This document shows, one piece after another, positions 34,364-42,525 of a stretch of 64,000 nt of DNA. Made by a program: the position numbers and the translations under genes. Source of the DNA: CAYOPZ01 sp964406005 (GTDB lineage: Bacteria > Bacteroidota > Bacteroidia > Bacteroidales > SM23-62); assembly GCA_964406005.1 (NCBI GenBank), contig CAYOPZ010000015.1, forward strand, positions 4,652-68,651. Direction: 5' to 3'. Position 1 is the first letter of the stretch; each line of letters opens with the position of its first letter. A model generated the notes under the pieces. That model was given only the letters and a program-made list of their open reading frames with translations, was not told where the DNA came from and searched no databases.

Positions 34364-34879
34364 ATGAAAAGGTTCATTTCTTTATTCGGCATAATGTTAA
34401 TAGGGGCAAGCCTGTGCCTTGCCCAGAAGTATGCATTTGTTGATACCGAATATATTCTGGACAGGATACCTTCCTATAAGGCTGCCCAGGAAGAGCTTGA
34501 CAGGCTGACCGAAGAATGGCAGCAGGAGATTGAAGCAAAGTACGGCAATATTGAAAAGATGTATAAGGATTTTCAGGCAGAGAAGGTCCTTTTAACCGAA
34601 GAAATGCAAACAAAAAAGGAAGAAGAGATCGTTCAGATGGAACAGGAGGTCCGGGACCTTCAGCAGAAATATTTCGGCCGGGAAGGCAACCTGTACAAGA
34701 AACGGGAAGAACTGGTCAAGCCCATTCAGGATGAGGTATACAGGGTGGTGAAGGAGATTGCGGCGGAAGGAAACTTTGCCGTGATTTTTGATACGGCATC
34801 GGGGGCGAACATGCTGTATACGGATCCGAGGTATGATAAAAGTGACGAAGTGCTTGAAAAGCTGGGATATAAGAACTAA
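34364..34879 (+). CDS. Periplasmic chaperone, OmpH/Skp family (first copy)
   Basis: A 171-residue exported coiled-coil protein. The signal peptide is about 1-20 (ending SLCLA). The mature start QKYAFVDTEYILDRIPSYKAAQEELD is the OmpH pattern, then a long Glu/Lys/Gln-rich coiled coil (about 45-120), and the conserved C-terminal FAVIFDTASG.NMLY. Skp-type chaperones carry unfolded outer-membrane proteins to BamA, encoded 42 bp upstream. A palindromic repeat separates it from the second skp copy. Confidence 0.9.
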   Translation: MKRFISLFGIMLIGASLCLAQKYAFVDTEYILDRIPSYKAAQEELDRLTEEWQQEIEAKYGNIEKMYKDFQAEKVLLTEEMQTKKEEEIVQMEQEVRDLQQKYFGREGNLYKKREELVKPIQDEVYRVVKEIAAEGNFAVIFDTASGANMLYTDPRYDKSDEVLEKLGYKN

Positions 34880-34912
34880 ATTTTATTTATATTCGCAAAA
34901 CATTTGGTATGA

Positions 34913-34993
34913 TATGGATTCAGTTATGAAAGCGCCGCTGCAAATCCTGCTGCGCAGAATTCAAAGGCGGCTTATTTCATAACCGAATCCATA
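34913..34993. repeat. Palindromic repeat between the two skp genes
   Basis: The left arm TATGGATTCAGTTATGAAA (34913-34931) pairs with the right arm at 34975-34993 with one mismatch. Inside is GCGCCGCTGCAAATC, then a variable hairpin (CTG...CAG), then AAAGGCGGC. The order of elements and the CGC..C.GCAAATC stretch match the core of the repeats at 5.8-6.0 kb, but the arms are completely different. It fills most of the 153-bp gap between the skp copies. Confidence 0.75.
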
Positions 34994-35032
34994 AAATGCA
35001 CGATAAGGCAATTAAAAAAAACCAAGTAACGA

Positions 35033-35548
35033 ATGAAAAACCTACGGAACCTTTTGCTTGTATCCCTGTTGCTTTTTACGGCTGAAGGGATGAACGCACA
35101 AAGCAGCGTTAAATTCGGGCACATCGATTCGAACGCACTGCTTTCCGCCATGCCTGAAAGCGATAGTGCCCAGGCCCAGATTCAGAGGCTTTCCGACAAT
35201 TACTCTCAGCAGCTGGACGAAATGAATGTCGAGTTGAATAAGAAATATAACGATTATATTAACAACAGGGATACCTATACGGAACTCATCAGGCAGACCA
35301 AGGAATCCGACCTTAACGAAATGAATCAAAGAATACAGAATTTCCAGCAGAGCGCATCTGAGGACCTGCAGACAAAACAGCAGCAATTGTTTGCCCCCAT
35401 CATTGACAAGGCCAATAAAGCGGTCAGGGAGGTTGCTGAGGAAAACGGTTTTATCTACATCTTTGATGTCAGCCAGGGAAACCCGATATACTTCTCGGAT
35501 CAGAGTACCGATATACTGCCCCTGGTCAAAATGAAACTGGGACTGTAA
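35033..35548 (+). CDS. Periplasmic chaperone, OmpH/Skp family (second copy)
   Basis: A 171-residue exported coiled-coil protein of exactly the same length as the first copy, but clearly diverged from it. The signal peptide is about 1-21 (ending GMNAQ). The mature region begins VKFGHIDSNALLSAMPESDSAQAQ, the coiled coil is rich in Asn and Gln (about 45-120), and the end is NGFIYIFDVSQGNPIYFSDQSTD, matching the OmpH C-terminal strands. Tandem skp genes behind bamA are common in Bacteroidota. MurI starts 4 bp after its stop. Confidence 0.9.
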   Translation: MKNLRNLLLVSLLLFTAEGMNAQSSVKFGHIDSNALLSAMPESDSAQAQIQRLSDNYSQQLDEMNVELNKKYNDYINNRDTYTELIRQTKESDLNEMNQRIQNFQQSASEDLQTKQQQLFAPIIDKANKAVREVAEENGFIYIFDVSQGNPIYFSDQSTDILPLVKMKLGL

Positions 35549-35552
35549 TATT

Positions 35553-36362
35553 TTGACCCCATCCAGCCAACCCGTTGGTATTTTTGATTCGGGCGTCGGC
35601 GGGCTGACCGTTGCACATGCCATTAAAACCCTCCTGCCGGGGGAAAAGATGATCTATTTCGGGGATACCTTTCACCTGCCCTACGGGGACAAATCCCCCG
35701 ACTCCGTGCGTTACTATGCAAGGAGGATCGCTGATTTCCTGCTGGAAAAGAATTGTAAGATCATCCTGATTGCCTGCAATACCGCTTCTGCAAGCGCTTT
35801 TACCGAGGTCGTGGAACATGTCGGGCAAAGGGCCCTGGTCCTGAATGTGGTGGATCCTGTCGTCAGGGCAGTAACGGAAAAACATGCTTCCGGGAAAGTG
35901 GGTGTGATAGGAACCAAGGGGACGATCAGCAGCGGCACATACGAACAGAAGATCCGGCAAATGAGCCCCTTGCTTGAGGTACGTTCCCTGGCAACCCCCC
36001 TGTTTGTACCGATGATAGAGGAAGGATTTATCTTTGACGACATCAGCAATGCCATCATAAAGGCCTACCTTTCCGACAGGCGCTTTCAGGACATTCATAC
36101 GCTGATCCTGGGTTGTACGCATTACCCCGTCATCAAGAGACAGATCGAAGGATTCTTCGGGTTCCGCGTTGAAGTGATGGATTCCGGTCTTGCCGTGGCC
36201 AGGGACCTTCAGGACAATCTGAAGGAAAAGGACCTGTTCAGCACCGGAGAAACCGGTCCGCACGAATTTTATATTTCTGATTACACCCCTTTTTTTGAAA
36301 AGACATCCAAAATGTTTTTCGGGGAAGAGATCCGCCTCGGACTCCTGAATTTCTGGAAATAA
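35553..36362 (+). CDS. murI: Glutamate racemase
   Basis: Supplies D-glutamate for peptidoglycan. The 269-residue enzyme shows GIFDSGVGGLTVA, the first catalytic Cys75 in IACNTASA, and the second Cys188 in ILGCTHYPVI. All are intact and at the usual spacing. The best start is the TTG at 35553, 4 bp after the skp stop, since the conserved region begins within nine residues and there is no ATG between. It is the last gene of the bamA-skp-skp-murI group. The 282-bp gap that follows holds only the kor promoter and a small palindrome. Confidence 0.93.
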   Translation: MTPSSQPVGIFDSGVGGLTVAHAIKTLLPGEKMIYFGDTFHLPYGDKSPDSVRYYARRIADFLLEKNCKIILIACNTASASAFTEVVEHVGQRALVLNVVDPVVRAVTEKHASGKVGVIGTKGTISSGTYEQKIRQMSPLLEVRSLATPLFVPMIEEGFIFDDISNAIIKAYLSDRRFQDIHTLILGCTHYPVIKRQIEGFFGFRVEVMDSGLAVARDLQDNLKEKDLFSTGETGPHEFYISDYTPFFEKTSKMFFGEEIRLGLLNFWK

Positions 36363-36507
36363 AGGTCCCGGGCATCCGCGTTATTTTTACTGTTTATAAA
36401 TAGATCACATCCGGTCGACAGGCTGTAACATGTTCGGCTGCTTTTACGATATACGGTTTATGTTTTAAAATATGATCCTCTCATTAACGAACAATGGTTA
36501 AAATCCT

Positions 36508-36515
36508 TAATTTTG
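36508..36515 (+). promoter_or_regulatory. -7 box of the kor-gdhA operon (TAATTTTG)
   Basis: A perfect TAnnTTTG match about 130 nt upstream of korA, leaving a long untranslated leader that contains the palindrome at 36533-36548. Confidence 0.6.
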
Positions 36516-36532
36516 TAATGAACTTCTTTAAT

Positions 36533-36548
36533 TGTCAATCCATTGACA
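36533..36548. promoter_or_regulatory. Candidate operator palindrome TGTCAAT-CC-ATTGACA
   Basis: A perfect 7-bp inverted repeat with a 2-bp spacer, placed 17-33 nt after the kor -7 box, hence just downstream of the expected transcription start. The position suits a repressor site; the regulator is unknown. Confidence 0.45.
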
Positions 36549-36644
36549 GTTCAGACAAAACAGGCTGGCAGGTGTTTCAAAAGAGGTTGGCCCTCAGTGG
36601 CTGCTGAATTTGTCTTTTTAATTTTTAACATGTTATAGAAAGAA

Positions 36645-38495
36645 ATGGCAAAAAAGGCGAAAGTAATAGAGCTCGAGGATGTGGTGGTGAAGTTTGCAGG
36701 AGATTCGGGTGATGGTATGCAATTAACAGGGTCCCAGTTCTCAGACACCTCGGCATTCGTCGGCAACGACCTTTCCACGTTCCCGGATTACCCTGCGGAG
36801 ATCAGGGCGCCGGGAGGGACGATTGCGGGCATTTCGGGCTTCCAGGTACACATAGGTCATAAAGAGGTCCATTCCCCGGGAGACCAGGCGGATGTACTGG
36901 TGGCAATGAATCCGGCTGCCCTGAAAGCCAACATGAAATGGATCAAGCCCGGCGCTACCATCATCATTGATATTGATAATTTTGATAACAAGCATTATAA
37001 AAAGGCCGGATATATTGAAGATCCCCTGTGGGACGGCAGTCTCGAGGGATTCAATGTGGTAAGGGCCCCCATAACGCAACTGACAAGATCGACCGTTAAG
37101 GAATTCGGACTGGATAACCGTACTGCCGATAAGACGAAGAACCAGTTCGTTGCGGGACTCCTGTTCTGGATGTTTAACAGGGATATCACCATTGGCGAGG
37201 AATTCCTGAAAAACAAATTCAGGAAAAAGCCTGAACTGGTGCAGGCCAATATCAGGGTACTTCGTGAGGGCTATAATTACGCGGAGACCATCGAGGCGAT
37301 GGCGACCACCTTTCTTGTGAACCCGGCCAGGAAAAAGAAAGGCCTGTTCCGGAACATAACAGGAAACCAGGCCACTGCATGGGGCTGCATGGCAGCATCC
37401 GAGCGTTCGGGACGCCCGCTTTTCCTCGGATCCTATCCCATCACCCCGGCATCCGAGATCCTGCAGGAACTGGCAGGCAGGAAACATCTCGGGGTCAAGA
37501 CTTTTCAGGCTGAAGACGAGATTGCAGGTATTTGTTCAGCCATTGGGGCGAGCTTCGCAGGCCACCTGGGCGTAACGTCGACCTCCGGTCCCGGGCTCGC
37601 ACTCAAAGGCGAAGCAATAGGCCTGGCCGTCATGACGGAACTTCCGCTGGTAGTTATCAACGTTCAGCGGGGAGGTCCTTCCACAGGGCTTCCGACAAAG
37701 ACCGAACAATCCGACCTGATGCAGGCCCTGTATGGCAGGAGCGGGGAAAGTCCCGTTGTGGTTCTTGCAGCAAGCACACCGGCAAATTGCTTTGATTATG
37801 CATATATCGCTTCCAAGATCGCCATCGAACATATGACGCCCGTGATCCTGATGACCGACGGTTACCTGGCCAATGGTTCCGAACTCTGGCACATCCCGGA
37901 TGTCAACGAATTACCCCCCATCAATGTGCCCTCGGTAAAAGACAATGATGAGAATTATCAACCCTACCTGAGACGTATGGAAAACCTGGCCCGCTACTGG
38001 GCCGTTCCCGGCCAGGAAGGACTGAGGCACAAGGTAGGTGGTCTGGAGAAGGCGGACGTTACGGGAGACGTTTCGCAAGACCCTTTGAATCACCAGGTCA
38101 TGGTGGAGCTGAGGGATGCGAAAGTGAAGAAAGTGGAGGAGGTGATCCCCGATCAGGAAATCGTGGGAGAGGATTCAGGCGACCTGCTTGTGATCGGCTG
38201 GGGAGGGACCTACGGCCCGCTGCTTACAGCCGTTGAGGAACTTCAGCAGGAGGGGAAACGCCTCAGCCTTGCACAGTTCAATTACATTCACCCACTGCCC
38301 CGGAATACCCGTGAAGTATTGAAAGGATTTAAAAAGAGGATCGTCTGTGAGCTGAACCTGGGACAGTTTGCCGATTATCTCACAATGAAGTACCCGGAGT
38401 ACGCGTATTTAAGGTTCAACAAGGTGCAGGGCCTGCCCTTTATGATCTCGGAACTGAAAAATAAATTCAACAACATACTGGAGGAGAAGTCATGA
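36645..38495 (+). CDS. korA: 2-oxoacid:ferredoxin oxidoreductase, alpha subunit with fused gamma domain
   Basis: Part of an enzyme that oxidatively decarboxylates a 2-oxoacid (probably 2-oxoglutarate) to the acyl-CoA with ferredoxin as acceptor, or carries out the reverse. The 616-residue chain has the gamma domain first (about 12-190: VKFAGDSGDGMQLTGSQFS, FPDYPAEIRAPGGT), then the alpha/PP domain (about 215-470: ITGNQATAWGCMAAS, ITPASEILQELA, SGPGLALKGEAIGLAV, GGPSTGLPTKTEQSDL) and the C-terminal domain. This KorA fusion is typical of Bacteroidota. It overlaps korB by 4 bp. The substrate is inferred from the neighbouring gdhA and family resemblance. Confidence 0.9.
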   Translation: MAKKAKVIELEDVVVKFAGDSGDGMQLTGSQFSDTSAFVGNDLSTFPDYPAEIRAPGGTIAGISGFQVHIGHKEVHSPGDQADVLVAMNPAALKANMKWIKPGATIIIDIDNFDNKHYKKAGYIEDPLWDGSLEGFNVVRAPITQLTRSTVKEFGLDNRTADKTKNQFVAGLLFWMFNRDITIGEEFLKNKFRKKPELVQANIRVLREGYNYAETIEAMATTFLVNPARKKKGLFRNITGNQATAWGCMAASERSGRPLFLGSYPITPASEILQELAGRKHLGVKTFQAEDEIAGICSAIGASFAGHLGVTSTSGPGLALKGEAIGLAVMTELPLVVINVQRGGPSTGLPTKTEQSDLMQALYGRSGESPVVVLAASTPANCFDYAYIASKIAIEHMTPVILMTDGYLANGSELWHIPDVNELPPINVPSVKDNDENYQPYLRRMENLARYWAVPGQEGLRHKVGGLEKADVTGDVSQDPLNHQVMVELRDAKVKKVEEVIPDQEIVGEDSGDLLVIGWGGTYGPLLTAVEELQQEGKRLSLAQFNYIHPLPRNTREVLKGFKKRIVCELNLGQFADYLTMKYPEYAYLRFNKVQGLPFMISELKNKFNNILEEKS

Positions 38496-39514
38496 GTCTG
38501 AAAGAAATGTCTGAACTGACAAGAGATGATTTCAAGGTTGACAATCCCATCAAATGGTGTGCAGGTTGCGGAGGCCATTCCGTTCTGGCGACCGTTCAGA
38601 ATGTACTGCCCGAAACAGGTATCAAAAAGGAAAATGTTGTTTTCGTGTCGGGCATAGGTTGTTCCTCCAGGTTTCCCTATTACATCAACACGTACGGAAT
38701 GCACAGTATGCACGGCAGGGCGGCGGCGATCGCATCGGGCATCAAGGTGGCGAATCCCAGTCTGAGCGTATGGGTTGTGACGGGAGACGGGGATCTGATG
38801 GCCATTGGCGGCAATCATTTCATACATGTCATACGCAGGAATATCAATCTGAACATCCTCCTGTTCAATAACAAGATCTACGGATTGACAAAGGGGCAGT
38901 ACTCGCCGACGACGCCCAAGGGATCGGTAACAAAAACATCTCCGGACGGAACGATAGAGATTCCCTTTAAACCCGGAGAGCTGGCCATGGGGGCACAGGG
39001 CACTTTTTTTGCCAGGACGGTGGATACAGAACCCCGGATGATGAAGGAAGTCTTGCTGGAAGCTGCAAAACACAGAGGGACTTCGCTGGTCGAGATCCTT
39101 CAGAACTGTATTATTTTCGCCAACCAGGTGCATAAGGAGATCACAGGAAAGGATGTCCGGGAGGACAATCAGATCTATCTGAAGCACGGAGAACCGATGA
39201 TTTACGGAAAGGAGAGGAACAGGGGACTGGTCATGGAAAAGGGGAGACTGAAACCGGTCGTAATCGGCGAGAACGGATATACGCTCGAAGATATACTGGT
39301 ACATGATGTGAAGGATCCAGATGATACCATACATTACATGCTGACCCGGATGACACTTCCCGATTTCCCTGTGGCCATGGGCGTTATCCGTTCCTGTGAG
39401 AGCACCGTCTACGAAAGCATGCTTGAAGCACAGGTGAACAGGGCCCGGGAAGAAACCCGCATATCGAACATGAATGAACTGCTGCGGTCCGGGAATACCT
39501 TCAAGGTTGAATGA
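38492..39514 (+). CDS. korB: 2-oxoacid:ferredoxin oxidoreductase, beta (thiamine-diphosphate) subunit
   Basis: The 340-residue beta subunit binds thiamine diphosphate and a [4Fe-4S] cluster. It shows WCAGCGGHSVLATVQ with cluster cysteines, SGIGCSSRFPYY, and the ThDP motif GDGDLMAIGGNHFIHVIRRNINLNILLFNN. It pairs with the alpha/gamma fusion encoded just upstream (ATGA overlap). No separate 4Fe-4S ferredoxin-like delta subunit gene is present, as expected for KorAB of this type. The REC-ATP-grasp gene starts 13 bp downstream. Confidence 0.92.
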   Translation: MSLKEMSELTRDDFKVDNPIKWCAGCGGHSVLATVQNVLPETGIKKENVVFVSGIGCSSRFPYYINTYGMHSMHGRAAAIASGIKVANPSLSVWVVTGDGDLMAIGGNHFIHVIRRNINLNILLFNNKIYGLTKGQYSPTTPKGSVTKTSPDGTIEIPFKPGELAMGAQGTFFARTVDTEPRMMKEVLLEAAKHRGTSLVEILQNCIIFANQVHKEITGKDVREDNQIYLKHGEPMIYGKERNRGLVMEKGRLKPVVIGENGYTLEDILVHDVKDPDDTIHYMLTRMTLPDFPVAMGVIRSCESTVYESMLEAQVNRAREETRISNMNELLRSGNTFKVE

Positions 39515-39527
39515 GCCATACCGCCGT

Positions 39528-42503
39528 ATGGACAGCACCCGGGAAAATATCACCGTACCTGCACTTGATTTCAGTCCCACGGCATTCAACAGGTTAATGC
39601 AGAAAAGGATCCGCCAGGTACTCCTGATCTGCAGCAATTATGACTATTTCATGCTGGAAGAGGACGGGAGGATTGATGAACAGATCTTTAATGAATATGT
39701 TTCACTGAACCTGCGGTATCCCCCTGTATTCATGCGTGTATCTACCGCAAGGGAAGCATTTGCATTTCTTGAACGCAAGCAGGTCGACCTGGTAATACAG
39801 ATGCTCAATATAGAAGATATTGACACATTTGAACTTGCCAGGCAGATCAAGGAAAAAAATCCCGGGATTCCCATCGTTACACTGACCCATTTTTCAAGGG
39901 AAGTCTCAATGAGGCTGCAGGACGAGGATCTGAGTGCCATTGATTATGTATTTTGCTGGCTGGGGAATGCAGACCTTCTTCTGGCCATCGTAAAGCTGAT
40001 AGAGGATAAAATGAATGCGGAGCACGATGTGGAAGAAATAGGCGTACAGACCATTCTGATGGTGGAGGATTCCATCCGCTATATATCAAGCTATCTTCCC
40101 AGCCTGTACAAAATTATTTACAAGCAATCCAGGGAATTCAGCGTGGAAGCGGTGAATGAGCACCAGCGGATGCTCAGGATGCGCGGAAGGCCGAAGGTTT
40201 TACTTGCGACGAATTACGATGATGCAGTGAAAATCTACCAGAAATACAAGCATAACATGCTGGGCATCATTTCAGATGTCAACTTCAAAAAGAATCCCGG
40301 AGCAAAGGTCAAGGGGAAGTACGGTATAGATTTCTGCAAGCTGGTGAAAGCGGAAGACAGATTCATGCCTTTCCTTCTCCAGTCATCGAATGCAGGCATC
40401 ATTGAGGAGGCAAACAAGCTGGGTATAGGATTCCTCTACAAGTTTTCCAAAAACCTTACCAATGAGTTGAATGAATACATTGTCGGTCACTTTGCCTTCG
40501 GGGATTTTATCTTCCGCAATCCCGATACCCAGAAGGAAGTGTCAAGGGCCGCCGACCTGCAGGCATTCCAAAGTGAAATCCTGAAAATACCGGATGATGT
40601 CCTGGCATTTCACACCAGCCGTAATGATTTTTCAAAATGGCTGAATGCCAGGGCGATATTCCCCATCGCACAAATATTCAAGCGTCTTACAATAGACGAC
40701 TTCAAAAATCTGGACAGCGTGCGCCAATATATCCATGAATCCATATCAAATTACAGGATCAGTAAAAACCGGGGGATCATTGCCAAGTTTGAAAAGGAAA
40801 AATTCGATGAGTATAAATTGTTCAGCAGGATCGGTGAAGGATCTATCGGGGGTAAGGCAAGGGGGCTGGCATTTATCAATTCCATGATAGAATCACACCG
40901 CATATTCAATAAATATCCGAATATCGTCATTACAATTCCCCGTACGGTTGTTCTTGGTACAGATGTTTTCGATCAGTTCATGGAAGACAACAAGCTTTAT
41001 TCTGTCGCACTTTCTGATGCGAGCGATGAAAAAATACTGAACCGCTTCGTGGGAGCTGATCTGCCCGCCTGGATAGAACAGGACATCCGCACCCTTCTTG
41101 AGGTGATCGTGAATCCGATTGCGGTGCGCAGTTCAAGTAAGCTCGAAGACTCCCATTACCAGCCTTTTGCAGGTATTTATTCTACGTATATGGTGCCCTG
41201 TAACAAAAAAGACAGGGAAGACACGATGCGTATGCTTCTGATTGCCATAAAAAGTGTTTATGCATCGGTATATTTCAAAAGCAGCAAGGCCTATATGGCG
41301 GCTACATCCAATGTGATCGACGAGGAAAAGATGGGCATCATCCTGCAGGAAGTCTGCGGAACCGAATACCGGGGCAGGTTTTATCCGGCCATTTCAGGTG
41401 TTGCAAGGTCGATCAACTTCTATCCGATCGAACCGGAAAAACCCGAAGACGGGATTTCAGTGATCGCTTACGGCCTGGGTAAGTTTCTCATGGAAGGCGG
41501 AACGGGGCTCCGTTTCTCGCCAAAATACCCCAGAAAGGTACTCCAGCTTTCTTCCCCGGAAACGATTCTGGGGAGTACCCAGAAAGCATTTTACGCAATT
41601 GATATGAACCCGTCGAGCTTTGTGCCCTCGGTGGATGACGGGATGAACCTGTTTAAGCTTAAATTCGATGAGGCGGAAAAAGACGCTTCGTTCCGTTTTG
41701 CCGCATCCACATATGATCTGCAGAACCGGATGATCCGTGAAGGGATAACGGGTCAGGGCAAGAGGGTGGCGACCTTTTCACAGGTGCTGAACTACAATGC
41801 CTTTCCCCTGTCAGAGATCATTTCCGAACTCCTGCATCTCAGCCGGAAGGAGATGAGCAATCACATCGAGATGGAATTTGCCGTGAACCTTCCCGAAGGT
41901 CGTCCCGCTGTTTTTAATTATCTGCAGATCAGACCGATCGTATTGAATGAGCAGAGCATCAGTTTCAACCTGAATGATGTGAAGCAGGAGGATGCCATCG
42001 TGTATTCCGAATCTGCGCTTGGAAACGGATCGTTTACGGGATTGAGAGACATCATCTATATCAGGCCGGCGTCTTACAAGCCGTCAAAAAGCAAGGAGAT
42101 CGCAGGGATGGTTGAGAAGATCAACAATGAATTCATCAGGGGGAACGGCAACTATATCCTGATCGGTCCCGGCAGATGGGGATCCACGGATCCGTGGCTG
42201 GGGATCCCTGCAAAATGGCCGCAGCTATCAGCGGCGCGGGTAATTGTGGAAGCGGGTCAGGAAAACTACCGCATTGATCCGAGCCAGGGCACCCATTTTT
42301 TCCAGAATATAACCTCTTTCGGTGTGGGGTATTTCACTATAAACCCCCATGTTCAGGACGGATGCTATGACCTGCCATTCCTTGACCGGCAACCCGCCTG
42401 TTTCGAGAACGAATTCATAAGGCATGTTCGTTTTGAGGAGGATTTGAGGGTCCGGGTGGACGGAAGATCGAACAGGGGGGTAATCTACAAACCGGGATCA
42501 TAA
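39528..42503 (+). CDS. Two-receiver plus PEP/pyruvate ATP-grasp domain protein
   Basis: A 991-residue multidomain protein. REC1 (about 25-160) has Met where the phospho-acceptor Asp should be (VIQMLNIEDID), so it looks degenerate. REC2 (about 175-325) keeps the acidic pair MVEDS, the acceptor Asp in GIISDVNF, a Ser in LQSS and the Lys in LYKF. The rest resembles the ATP-binding domain of PEP synthase/PPDK: IGGKARGLAFI, PIAVRSSSKLEDS, FAGIYSTY, then a distinctive C-terminus (LIGPGRWGSTDPWLGIP, GTHFFQNITSF). The mobile His domain and the PEP barrel are absent, so it cannot be a normal PEP synthase. It sits between korB (13 bp) and gdhA (22 bp). The start at 39528 avoids overlap with korB. Confidence 0.82.
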   Translation: MDSTRENITVPALDFSPTAFNRLMQKRIRQVLLICSNYDYFMLEEDGRIDEQIFNEYVSLNLRYPPVFMRVSTAREAFAFLERKQVDLVIQMLNIEDIDTFELARQIKEKNPGIPIVTLTHFSREVSMRLQDEDLSAIDYVFCWLGNADLLLAIVKLIEDKMNAEHDVEEIGVQTILMVEDSIRYISSYLPSLYKIIYKQSREFSVEAVNEHQRMLRMRGRPKVLLATNYDDAVKIYQKYKHNMLGIISDVNFKKNPGAKVKGKYGIDFCKLVKAEDRFMPFLLQSSNAGIIEEANKLGIGFLYKFSKNLTNELNEYIVGHFAFGDFIFRNPDTQKEVSRAADLQAFQSEILKIPDDVLAFHTSRNDFSKWLNARAIFPIAQIFKRLTIDDFKNLDSVRQYIHESISNYRISKNRGIIAKFEKEKFDEYKLFSRIGEGSIGGKARGLAFINSMIESHRIFNKYPNIVITIPRTVVLGTDVFDQFMEDNKLYSVALSDASDEKILNRFVGADLPAWIEQDIRTLLEVIVNPIAVRSSSKLEDSHYQPFAGIYSTYMVPCNKKDREDTMRMLLIAIKSVYASVYFKSSKAYMAATSNVIDEEKMGIILQEVCGTEYRGRFYPAISGVARSINFYPIEPEKPEDGISVIAYGLGKFLMEGGTGLRFSPKYPRKVLQLSSPETILGSTQKAFYAIDMNPSSFVPSVDDGMNLFKLKFDEAEKDASFRFAASTYDLQNRMIREGITGQGKRVATFSQVLNYNAFPLSEIISELLHLSRKEMSNHIEMEFAVNLPEGRPAVFNYLQIRPIVLNEQSISFNLNDVKQEDAIVYSESALGNGSFTGLRDIIYIRPASYKPSKSKEIAGMVEKINNEFIRGNGNYILIGPGRWGSTDPWLGIPAKWPQLSAARVIVEAGQENYRIDPSQGTHFFQNITSFGVGYFTINPHVQDGCYDLPFLDRQPACFENEFIRHVRFEEDLRVRVDGRSNRGVIYKPGS

Positions 42504-42525
42504 CAAACCGATAAATATCAAAGCC

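Noticed and set aside
38375..39637. 420-codon minus-strand open frame
   Set aside because: It is the antisense of korB and its flanks. The plus-strand product is a well-conserved thiamine-dependent subunit; the minus translation has no recognisable domain.
39528..42503. Ordinary phosphoenolpyruvate synthase (ppsA)
   Set aside because: The mobile phospho-histidine domain and the PEP-binding barrel are absent, and two receiver domains are present instead.
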